Below the pieces are notes generated by a model. It searched no databases and was not told the DNA's origin. It saw nothing but the letters and a program-made list of their open reading frames with translations. The position numbers and the translations under genes were made by a program. 64,000 bases of DNA. Origin: Ditylenchus dipsaci (Eukaryota; Nematoda; Chromadorea; Rhabditida; Anguinidae). Positions 34,101-46,100 of the stretch are shown here, piece by piece. The stretch covers positions 1 to 64,000 of the forward strand of contig SADC01000932.1 of NCBI GenBank assembly GCA_004194705.1, given 5' to 3'. Position 1 is the stretch's first letter; every line of letters begins with the position of its first letter.

Positions 34101-37100
34101 AAAATTCCAAAACTTTCACGATTTATAAAATGTAAACATGTGTTCAATTTTTTTTTGTCCGCTACTGTAGCTCTGGATCTGGGCTTTCCAACCAGCTATT
34201 AACTATCTTGCTGAGATATAAAAAAGTTGGAGAAAAAAGTCACCAAATTTTTTGAAAAATTTGGTTCATACAAAAATCTGGTTGAGAAATTCAGAAATTC
34301 AGTCGATAGGTTGTTAGAAAGCCGAGATCCAGGGCTACATTTCGATGTAAAAATGTTAGAAAAAATTAAAAACTTTTGGACATAAAACACATTTTCACGA
34401 TTCAGAAGAATAATTTGACGAGCTGGTGCAATGACATTAATTTTTCGCCCAATAATCAGTTCGCCCAACGTTAAATACCGTATTTATTCTAATAGAAGGC
34501 CATGGCCTTCTATTTTTCAACCTCCAAAATTTTTTTTGGCTTTGTGCTAAAAATGCAATAAAACATGGTTTACCCCCCTAGTTTTGGCCCCCAGGGGTGG
34601 CCTTCTATTAGAGACTGGCCTTCTAATAGAGACTGGCCTTCTATTAGAATAAATACGGTAGTTCGAAATTCAGATCGTACAAATTTTAGTATGAAAATTG
34701 CTCGATTATTCGATTTCCGAGCACATTTTCACTTTAATTTTGTGGCCCTAATACAAACCGAAATGGATCAATTTTCGTTTCTTTAGGTCAGAGAATCAGT
34801 TCCAATGTGTTACTAAATCGAGATTAGACTGAATTAAGATTTTTATAATATTGGTATTGGGCAATATATTGGGGTCCACAACTTCGAAATATTGGTATTG
34901 GGTCTGGAGGAGGCCAAAAAATATTGGTATTGGGCAAAGGCAAATGTCCATCTCTAGAAGTAATCACCCTTGTTTTGATGGTTTTTTCATTTTCTATTTT
35001 AATTTTAGGCCATTTTTTAAAAGAATTTAGCAATTCTGATATTCATGATTCTTTTCAAACTTTTAACTCTACACAAACTTTTTTGCATCGCAACACCGAG
35101 TTGTCGACGAAACATGGCTGTAAAGCCACATTTAAAAAACACAAAACTTGGATTGACCTTTTCGTGTCGAGGCCATAGTGAAAACTTTCTTTTGAAATTC
35201 GGGCCGTCGGCCGTCCGGCTTTGAGCCCTAAATTTCGGCTCGTGGCCATTTCTGGCTGTATTTTGCAAAACCATAAGTTTTTTCGAAAAAGGATCGATGA
35301 AAAAGGATCGTTATGAAACTGAAATTATTTGTTCAATGTCTAAAAAGTGTTGTATTTCCAAGTATCTTTTTTGGCTTTTGTGACGAAAATTCTGATTTTA
35401 CCTGGATACACCTCACTAGAAAATGAATCTAGATTTTTTTGCAGCTCTGCTCGAGTGCTTATCACCACATCTTGGTTAGCATATTTCAAGCACTTATGCA
35501 TAACGTTTTGTTTGTAGTGTTGGTAGAGTGTTTCAATGTTTTGCTCAATTTCCAGATCACATTCCATGCCATCTTTGTCAGAATCACACGTATGAATGTA
35601 AATTGTTCTTTGATTCAAACGGTTTTGCCCGAAAACCGTGTCTGCGGAGCAATCTTCAAGTTTTGAAATCTGTTCCTCCAAAACATTGCCTAATACTACA
35701 GTTGCATTTATCAAGTCACTTCTATGAGAGCTGAAAATAAGCAAAAACTTACGCCCAAAAATAAATATATTTTTAAGGGCTTTTTGTAGGATAAAATATT
35801 TTTGGTAAAGTACCCTAAAATGTCCTTATTTTGCGCAAATTTTTTTGAAAAAAAATCTGGTAGTCTTGGTGAAAGATCAATTTGTAGCCGAAATTCTAGA
35901 CAATTATGCGCCAGTTCAATAAAAGTAAAAAATTATAATTACGGAATTTATGGGTAATCAGAGCAATCATATGCCCTAGTAAAAACCTAATTTCAGAAAA
36001 AAAATTACCTGTAATCCTTGATTAAAAACTCGAAATTATTGCCATCCAGCAAATATAAAATTTTCTTGGCTGCCACATCATAATGCACAATGCAATACAC
36101 TTTCGTCTCTTTTCCATCCACAAAATGTTTGCTGAAAAGACGATGGAAGTGTTTCCTGTAAGAACACAGGGGATTCTAAATACTTTTAGAATTTCGTTTG
36201 CCAAGATACATTTTTAAAAACCCACATCAAACACATTCGTAAAGTTGTCCATGACTTGATGATTCAAAAAATCCAGATTGCATAAGTCTTGCCGCTTCAG
36301 AGACTTCTCTCCACCCTCGTTCTCCTCCAATTCCCCTCCACAACAGCACAAAACACTGAAGTTAAGGTCGTCATTGTTGGGTTTAGTGCTGGGACAAATT
36401 GTCTCCCGCAAATCGCACAGGAACTGCTCTGAATTAGTTGTGCAATTGCTGCCTGGCTTCACAGCACTCATCTGCATAATAAAGTTTGGCTGGGACTCAG
36501 GCGTTTTTACAAATTCATAAATGATTTGGCACGAAGATCCAATCACACTTAAAATTCAAAGTGTGTTTTCTTAAATATGAATTTTGATAAAAAAAAATTA
36601 TATGCTTTGGTCAGTTGACTTGTAAATAAGCAAATTCACTAGAAAAAATCCTTGTTTATCCGCCCCTTGAAAAACGCTTAATAGCCATTTCTGAGTATGG
36701 TTGTCACATAGTTAATTCGATTTATCAAAAAAAATTGACATAATTTTTTGTTTTTATGCAATTTTTGTTTAACATTTTGAGCATGTTACCCCGCAATGAA
36801 AAGCTTAGAATGTTGACTACATAATGGTATAAAAATTTCTCGGTTTAAATCACAAAAATATATCTATTTTAATGAAAATAGTTTGGGATAATTTAGGATA
36901 ATTTTATCCGAAATTATCCTAAACTGTTTTTTTATTAAAACAGATAGATTTTTTGTCAACTAAACCGAGAAATTTTTATACCATTATGTCGCTAACATTC
37001 TAAGCTTTTCATTTCGGGGTAACATGCTCAAAATGTTAAACAAAAAATTGCATAAAAACAAGAAATAAATATAAAAAATTAAATCGAGTTAACTGTATGA

Positions 37101-40100
37101 CAGCCCCAGTTTTGAGCGTCAAATACCGTATTTTCTGTAATTATAGAGCCGCCTAAATTCAAAAAACGTGTTTGCGGGATTGTGTGCCCCCCCCCCCAGA
37201 TCATCTTACTGTCTACAAAATGAATTGTAACTTGCTTAAAGGACCATGGTTTTTGCGCGCAGTGACATGCGCAAAATTTGAATTGGCGGGGAACACTTCT
37301 CTTTCGTCTCAAACTTTACTCTTTGGATTCATTCGCCATAACTGCAAAAAGTACATTGCGAGACGAAAGGGAAGTGTCCCCCGCCAATTTAAAATTTTGC
37401 ACATGCCACTGCGCGCAAAAACCATGGTGCTTTAAGAGCAATTTCCAAAATGTTGGTCCAAAACACAATGCCAAGAACACGATTTTGGACGCAAAGGAGG
37501 GGGGGGGTCTATGATTAGAGAAAATACAGTAAGTGAATTAAAAAATAGAACGGTGAAAAGCTTCAGCGTAATTCAAAGATTGGAAAAGAAAAATGTCTTA
37601 TAGGGCTGTCACATGAAGTTTAGCGGCGAGGTTACCAAGAAAACATTGGACCCTGTCAGAAATTTTGTACTTTTTTGTATTTTTTGCCTTTCTCTGCAAT
37701 CCACCTCTTAACACTTAAAAGGCTGTTTGTACCAATGCGAGCGTTTTGTTCAGAATTTCACGCTGAACAAGATAGGAGAAAAAAATTCTCTGAAAAAGTG
37801 CTACTAGCGGTTCGTTTCAGGGGTGCATTGTATGAAATCAGAAAGTTTCGGGTTGTTTCGGCTATTTGATTGTATTTTTTCATACGACCGCAATTTCGCG
37901 CACCTGAAACCCTTATCTGATGCAGAATTTAACGAGCTTTCAAATAAATATAACGTCACTCGGGTGAGTAACCGTAAAAAATGTAAAATATTAGTATTTT
38001 TCAAAAATTATTTGAAATTTAAAATTTAGTTCTTTTTTGTAAGCATCGAAAAATTGTTGATGTCACCGTTTATTTATTAGTACTTGATTGTAACAGAAAG
38101 CGCAGAAACTGCACATCATTTTGATACCAAAACAAGACAGCAAGTCCTGGAAAAAAGTTGTCTAAAAATCAACAAAATACTTGGATCTAAGGCTTTATCC
38201 GAGTCATTTCAAATTCGTGCCTTTTGTGGCGTTCTGTATTTTCACGTTTTTTTGTAATTCGAGACACACATTTGAGCCCATCTCAACGTTTAATGGTCTA
38301 AACAAAATTTTCTGTCTAAAAATCATACAACACAATCAAGTACTAATAAATGAACGGTGATATCAACAATTTTTCGATGCTTATTAGCGACGCATTTATT
38401 TATTTTCGACGCATTCATTAGTACTTGATTGTGTTGTATGATTTTTAGACAGAAAATTTTATTTTTGTAAATTTAGACCATTAAACGTTGAGATGGGCTC
38501 AAATGTGTGTCTCGAATTACAAAAAAACGTGAAAATACAGAACGCCACAAAAGGCACGAATTTGAAATGACTCGGATAAAGCCTTAGATCCAAGTATTTT
38601 GTTGATTTTTAGACAACTTTTTTCCAGGACTTGCTGTCTTGTTTTGGTATCAAAATGATGTGCAGTTTCTGCGCTTTCTGTTACAATCAAGTACTAATAA
38701 ATAAACGGTGACATCAACAATTTTTCGATGCTTATAAAAAAGAACTAAATTTTAAATTTCAAATAATTTTTGAAAAATACTAATATTTTACATTTTTTAC
38801 GGTTACTCACCCGAGTGACGTTATATTTATTTGAAAGCTCGTTAAATTCTGCATCAGATAAGGGTTTCAGGTGCGCGAAATTGCGGTCGTATGAAAAAAT
38901 ACAATCAAATAGCCGAAACAACCCGAAACTTTCTGATTTCATACAATGCACCCCTGAAACGAACCGCTAGTAGCACTTTTTCAGAGAATTTTTATCTCCT
39001 ATCTTGTTTAGCGTGAAATTCTGAACAAAACGCTCGCATTGGTACAAACCACCTCTTAAGTGTTAAGTAATTTGTCACTTTAGAGTTAGTGCCTAATTTA
39101 AGCTAAAATTAACTTCTAAAATCATACACCAAAACCTTTTTTATCGAAAAAGTTGCAAAAAATAAAAAGTTCATATGTTAGTAAAGAAATCTTTGCATGT
39201 ATTTATTTATAAAGACTGATTTTAATGGCGCTACCCAGGTTCTTAAATTAGAAGTTATAATAAAGTACTGCTTCGAAAAAGTCAAAGTTTATAAAAAATG
39301 GTTTCGCCAAAAACAGGCTTGAAGAAAGATCATATTCGACAATAAACATTTTGCAAAGAAATGTTTCGTTAAATAAATAGTTTCTTCAAGTCAGAGTTTT
39401 CAAAAGACAAATTTTAAATTAAACTCCAGAATCCGAAATTTTGGATTAAGCTGAAAGTAATTTAAAATCAGTGTACCCTATCCAGAGTCGTGTCCTGCAC
39501 ACGGTTTTTTAAGACCAAAATGCTGTTTTAACCAGCTGTAATCTTAATAGCGTGGGTAGTTACCCACTTCAAGGTGGTCGACTTTTAATTTTTGTGGATT
39601 ATTCTGAACAGGCAAACAAATTTTGCTCTTTACTAAAGGCCGGTGTTTAAAAGGATTTGTAACGAGCACAACCTTGTTTTGACTTAATTGCACCTTCGAA
39701 ACTAAGGTAGTCCCCTATTTTCTGGGTGGATGTCCAGCTGGACAACTTGAGTACAGCTTGAAAAGTTCTAGGGTTTAGCTTAAAAAATAGGTTGTAGTAC
39801 CCGACAAAGGGATTGGTCGCTTCATGTCTAAGACCAGCCCACTCCAAAATATGTCCACAATGTGTGAGTGAGAGTGAAAGGCGGACTTAGAGTAATTTTT
39901 TTACTTTTTCGGGTTCCAAAACCTGTTGTCTGCGTCCTAATGAGTGCGTCTGTAGTTAGCGCGTCAATATTAAAATATTTTGTCATTGCACAAAAATTTC
40001 AATGTTATGCGTTAAAGACCATTACCAGTTTAAGTATAAGATGTAGTGCGTCGTAGCTGGATCATCTGGATGTCCCATGGACCAACTAACCCAAGTGGTC

Positions 40101-43100
40101 GTCTACTTGGTTCGAATATTTTTTTTAAGTTTTTGGGTTCTAAAACTTGTTTTCTGCTTTAATTCAAGCATTCTAAAGATAGTTTGACAGTACTGAAATA
40201 ACTTTTTGCAAGATTTACGAAAAATGTAAAAATACCATCAAATCATGATTTTACTACTGTATAACCATCTTTAGAACGCTTTAATTAGTGCAGAAAACAA
40301 GTTTTGGAACCCAAAAACGTAAACAAATTTGATCCAAGTGGACGACCACTTGGTTATTTATTCAGTAAAACTGATGTTGAATTTTAGAAAAAGGGTATTG
40401 AAATTCTCTTAGGGATTTTTATCTTATTTCAGGCCATTTAGGTGGATATCCACTTGATCAGCTGGTACCCACTCCAGATTTTGGGCCAGGTAGGTCAAAT
40501 TATAATTTTGGTTTATATAAACCGGTTTTGCCAGGTAATTTTACAATGAAAAAAGTGGTTAGTTTTCGAATTTGGTTGATTTTTATTTTTATTGGAAGCT
40601 AGGTGGATATCCACCTAGCCAAGGGATAATTACCCAAGGTTTTTGGCTCCGCTTAGGGCAAAACTTGATTTCGATACCAACAAACAGAACTCCTTACGCT
40701 ATTTTATGTCACAAAAAGGGTTTGTTATAAATTTGAACTAAATTTTTTGATTTTTCAGGCCATCCAGGTGGATATCCAGCAAACCCAATTCCATTCCCAA
40801 ATGACCAGGGGACCGAATGACGAGGGAGCAAATAATTGGGGACCGAAAGATCTACTGCCTAGATAGGCCCTTGCTGACACACTAATTACCGACGCACTCA
40901 TTGCGAGGCACTAATTACACATAACCCTAATACCATCCAGGGCTATCTAAAATTATGAACCGTCACAAAATAGCAACAAATCGATATTTTAGAAAGATCG
41001 GTAATTTTTCTGAAGCAGTTTCTTCGACAAATGTGTGTTTCTAAAATGTATATTGCTCAAACATATTCTTTTCAGAAACGGTCTTTCTTCAAACCTGTTT
41101 TTGGCGAAACCATTTTTTTATAAACTTTGACTTTTTCGAAACAGTACTTTATTATAACTTCTAATTTAAGAACCTGGGTAGCGCCATTTTAATCACAAAT
41201 GTCTGTCGATTCGAAACCTCTGTAGACAAAAATTGTATATGTCTCTTTGGCTATTTTAAATCGGGAGATGACTGTTTGTACAATTATTATCATAGCAACC
41301 ACACAAAAAGGTAAAGATGACTGTATTTATTTTCCGAAACTTACTTTTCTTTAATATCATCAACTGCTTCACCGTCAATCCATTTTGTCCGCTTAAATAA
41401 TTCTGCCTCAGATTTTCTGACATCAGAATAACTGAAATTCCCATAAGCACAACTCAGCTTTTGTTTGTTTTGTGCCGCTAAGTTTTTCTTGTATTTAGGT
41501 CGGAACTCAATGCTCATAGGGCTAAAAATGTCTGATTTCAAAAATCAATTGAAAATTGTAGATCACTTTGGAAAATGACAAGATGCTGATTCCCAATAAC
41601 AGCAGCAAAACATAGCATATGTCTCGGCTGACAAATATATGTAACATTTGTTCTAAATACTTTGGTTTTTAGATGCACAATAAAGTCCAACTGCAGACAA
41701 AAATCGATTTAACAACCCCCATCATCAGTTCGTTATCGCCTAGGGTCCAAAACTTTTTTACCTTGATTTTTGAATGATTTTGCCCATAATGTTTCGACAG
41801 TTTGGTCAGGCTGATAAACTACCCAGTATCCCGGTTATCCGAACATTTTCCGGATTCATCCTATTTTTGCCCGGATTATTTTTCAAAATCGGGGCATAAT
41901 ATGCAAGCTGGAGGTCCTTGTTTTATGGATATCAAAATTTAAAAAAACCTAAAAAAATTTCATGTTTTATCTTTTTAGTAGTAAATTTTAAACGGTTTTC
42001 GAAAAATGTTTTCATGTTTTTTTGTTAACAAACATTTTTTTTTCAAGTTTTTTAAAAATAATTAGTAAAATCGTAATCCTTGCAACATTTGGGACCAGAC
42101 TGTAAAAACACGATTAGCAAAAGACTTTAAAGTTGAAGTGAAAAAGTGTCGGGTCCTAGGCGGGAATGAATTTAAGGTGGGCCGTTCAGTTGAGTAGATA
42201 TACCATGTTTTCCTCCGGTTCTGTGTCTAGTTTAGTCATGTAGCAAGGTAATTTATTATGCAAATACATGAAATGAGGGATAGATTCCCCATTTTCCACC
42301 CTGAAATGTTCCTGATCCATACGATTGAAGGTAAGCAGACCGGCATAGTAGTCAGTGTGGTATCCATCTTCAGTCAGCTGGTATTTGCTAGCCATGTAAA
42401 TGAACATACATGTTGCACTGTTTGAATCCTCCATTGTATATTTTCTCTATAAATATTTTAAATGTCTTGTATTTTCTAAATAACTCTTACAGTTTTATGG
42501 CCAGTTTCTGTAAGACAAGTCATAATTCTCTCCGTCTCGTTCTCTGGAGCATCATAACCAAAGTGGGATCGGGGCAAAAGTCTAAAAAACGCTTTCAATT
42601 TTTCAAGGTGCAGTTTTTGAAAATGAGTCTGCCTCTTCTCTAAAAAGCCCTTTCTAATTTTATGCCACGATATAAGAAAATTTCCCTTATTGCGGTAATT
42701 TTTAACAAAATTTTCAAAAAGCTATTCAATAATTTCGGTTTTTACTAACATGATAATAAAGAGTATTGGTTTGATTCATCTCTAAGGTCCTTGGAGGCCT
42801 AGTCCTAGAGATGAATCCAATCAATGATCAGAGGTTAGATGTAGAGTACATATAAAAAGTGGCGTTTGGTAACTCTCACAAGCGAATTTATTAGGTAATT
42901 TTTTTTAAAAAATGAATAAACACCTCAAGGCTTTTTCCAACATATCAGCTTCGAGTTTGTCGATGGCGTCTTGTGACATAGGCGCAAAACATTTATCTGA
43001 AGTGCCGCACCCTTAAATCAGTCAATTTAACTACCTTTTGAGAACGAGCACATACTCTTGCGTACACTCACATAAACATCTTCTAATATTTCTTGGCTAA

Positions 43101-46100
43101 ATCAAAAATAAATATATTTATGAATGGTTTGTTGAATTACTCAAAACTATGATAGGCCGGAAAATATAGCCGGCCGGGGTCTTCCTTTTCACATTCAAGC
43201 AAATGACCAATTTGGCCTAGAAAGAGAATCATGGTGCTATTGAGCTGATCACACACCTTCATTTCCACATCCGGGTGTAAGTGGGATATGGTCAGAACTA
43301 CAAAAAATGATTTTTGAGCCATTTTTTCGCAAAAAGACTTTAAAGATTTAGTTTGGAAAAATAGATGGGCCCTCACCTGAAGATAGAGGGTGTTTTTTGA
43401 AAAATTTTGTATCGAATGAAAAATGAACCTTCTTGATTAATTTTGACCGCTGTGTTTGCTATTATTGAGTTTATTGTTGTACTAATTTATGTTTTTTAGT
43501 ATAGGAGTGGTCAAATTTGGACTTGGACAAAATCAACAAAATCGTTGAGGACTTTACAAGAAGAATCAATGCCTGTATAGATGCCGACGGGAAACATTTT
43601 GATTGATCATTTGTTATTATGTATGCTGTCTGCTGTTGTTGCATTTGTGGACGGAATAAAAACTTTTGAGGGATTGTTGAAGTCGTTAGCCTTTTATATC
43701 TGTGTCATTAGATGAGCAAAAATGTGTGTCTAGAATACAGCTCAGGCAGGGAGCTACCTCGCCAAATTTTTTAAAAAAGTGCGCGTAATTCTGACACGCC
43801 ATATATTACGGAACCAAGAATTTTGCAAAAAAGCTTTGTTATCAATTTAAATGTTAAATCATTTTTCAAAAATGTCTAAATCCAACTTTTTACAACAACT
43901 TTTTTCAAAAATTTGTCTCCTTCCTCTGTGGTGTTGTATATTCTTGACTTTGGAGAAATTTCTTTAGTGGAAATAAGGTAATGGTGCTACATGTCAATTT
44001 CATGTTGCTAATCTCTGCGGTTCGAATTTTTTTTGCTTACACGGGAAAGGCACGACCACCCCGTGCGCTATCAAAAAACCTTATATACCAAAAGATAGCC
44101 CTAACTGAGCTTGTTATCATCTTGCAATCAAAATTTCCTATGGAGCAGTCTAGGCCGAGATATTCCACTTTTAAAGTTGTAAAATTGATCAGCTGGAATA
44201 TACCAACAATAAATGGCAGTAATAAACATGTCAGTATGGCGCAGTGGGATCGTTGCGAACGCTCTTTTTCATGTCGCAGGTTCGACTCCCACTCGAATCA
44301 TTCCTTTTTTTCATATTTTTTTCGCTGATTCAAATAATTTTGGACAACTATCAACAAAACTCAATCTCACAATCAATTTAATTTTTTGACGCATTTTTTT
44401 ATTGGCGATTAACAAATAATCAATGGCAATGAATGTTCACAACAAAATGGTCGAAACAGATATACTGATCACAATAGGAGCAACAAATGAAGCTTATGTT
44501 TGCACAATTTGGTTCCCAACAATTTCGTGACAAATTTGGAGGAAAGCAAACTTCAATTGGTGTGAGGAATCGTACTTGGCCATCAATGTAACCACAAGTG
44601 CGCCAGGAATACTGCAGAAAGTCACGGAATATTGGATTGCGAAATTGGCAGTAGACCACTTCAATCACTCGAAGAATATTGTCTCGCTGGTGAATTTCGA
44701 AGATAAGCTCATTGGCTGCAACATAAGAGTGAATTCGACGGACAAATCCTTTGAAGATTCGAAAGAACAAAACATCAAGCGGCTGGATCAAAGAAGCTGC
44801 TCCAGCAGGAATATTGAGCACGATCACCACTTTACCTTCTGGCACAAGGGATTGAATTGTTTGATGATCACGAAAGCTGGTCCATGAGTCGACGATCAGA
44901 AGCAATTGGTCAGGCATTTCGTTCGTGAATACACATTCTCGTAGCCAAGTTTTCATCAGATCTTTTGTCATGATGTGCGAAGAGTGACAATGAATTGACA
45001 GATTGGAGGCAGCATAGTTAAACCGTTGAGGAAAGCTACCACTCGGTTCTTGTAGCACCACAAAGAGCTTCTTCCCCAGAGTTCCATTGGCGTAGATTGT
45101 CGGCATCACAGTGTAAGAGTGCGTTGTAGAAGCGACGATTTGAACGACTCTTTCAACATCCTTAACACCCGTCGGAGCAAGTGAACGACCAGAGATCATT
45201 TCTTTGACAAAGCCTGTAAAATGAATTTACATGTGTTAGCAGTGAGCAATTGCTTTGCTAGCACCTGACTGATCAGCATTTGCCATTTTCTCCGGAGAAA
45301 CTTGAAGTAGACGAATATCAGCAACAAATTAGTGAGCATTTTCTTCAATGGCAACTCGATCTTCACGGTTTCTTTTTGAAACAATTCGAGTAATGTGACG
45401 GGACACAATTCTGCTTCCTGACTTGAAATTTTGAACCCATCGCAAAGATGCAGAAAAACGAGGTATTTGCAATTCTCGATTAATGACGATAGTCATAGCT
45501 TGAATGTCACAGTCATGTAGCACTATTCCTCTAGTCATGTCAAAAACTTGCTGTCGAAGCCTGTCACAAAGCACTCGAAGTTGATTTTGTCGATCAACGC
45601 AGCGCTGTTCCCCACGCTCGAATTGACGTAGCTTTTTAAGATCTTCTTCCGACGCGACAAAGCCAAAACGATTATGCATCGACGAAACGGGCCTTGACTT
45701 GCTTTGCGTGGATCGATAGTGTTGAAGAGCTGATCTGACCACATCAATTTTGACAAGCTTACCACCACTAAACCTGACGGAGTTCGGAGCTTCAACTTCA
45801 GTGCATTCACTAAATGCAAAAAGTGTGAGTGCAACGTATAGCAATAAAAAAATCAATCTGCCCATTTTATTGTGTTTCCATCATCAGTATCCAAATAGTC
45901 GGTGTCGCCAGCATTTATTTCCATATCTTCTTCTTCTTCTTCTGCGTCCACTTCTTCATTATTCAGGCAGCGCTCGATCATTCCACAAACAATAGACGCT
46001 ATTTTATTTTTTTGTCGACCAGCGTGGTTCGCATCACCAAGCACTGGATACTTCTCGAACATAATGGACATAAAATTTGCAACCGAGAAGGCCATGAGAA

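Noticed and set aside
33000..34150. Possible assembly-made inverted duplication
   Set aside because: The TA flanks, mariner-type ends and slight arm differences (for example AAATCAAAGAGC versus the other arm's TTTTTATTTCTC) fit a MITE better than a chimeric read, though raw reads would be needed to exclude it.
40838..41345. Possible additional exons of the Cys-rich gene
   Set aside because: No frame with acceptor, donor and matching phase was found, and neighbouring exons already join in phase.
44237..44289. Functional tRNA gene
   Set aside because: A and B boxes are good but acceptor and T stems do not pair, and the sequence lies in a transposon TIR. Kept only as tRNA-like.
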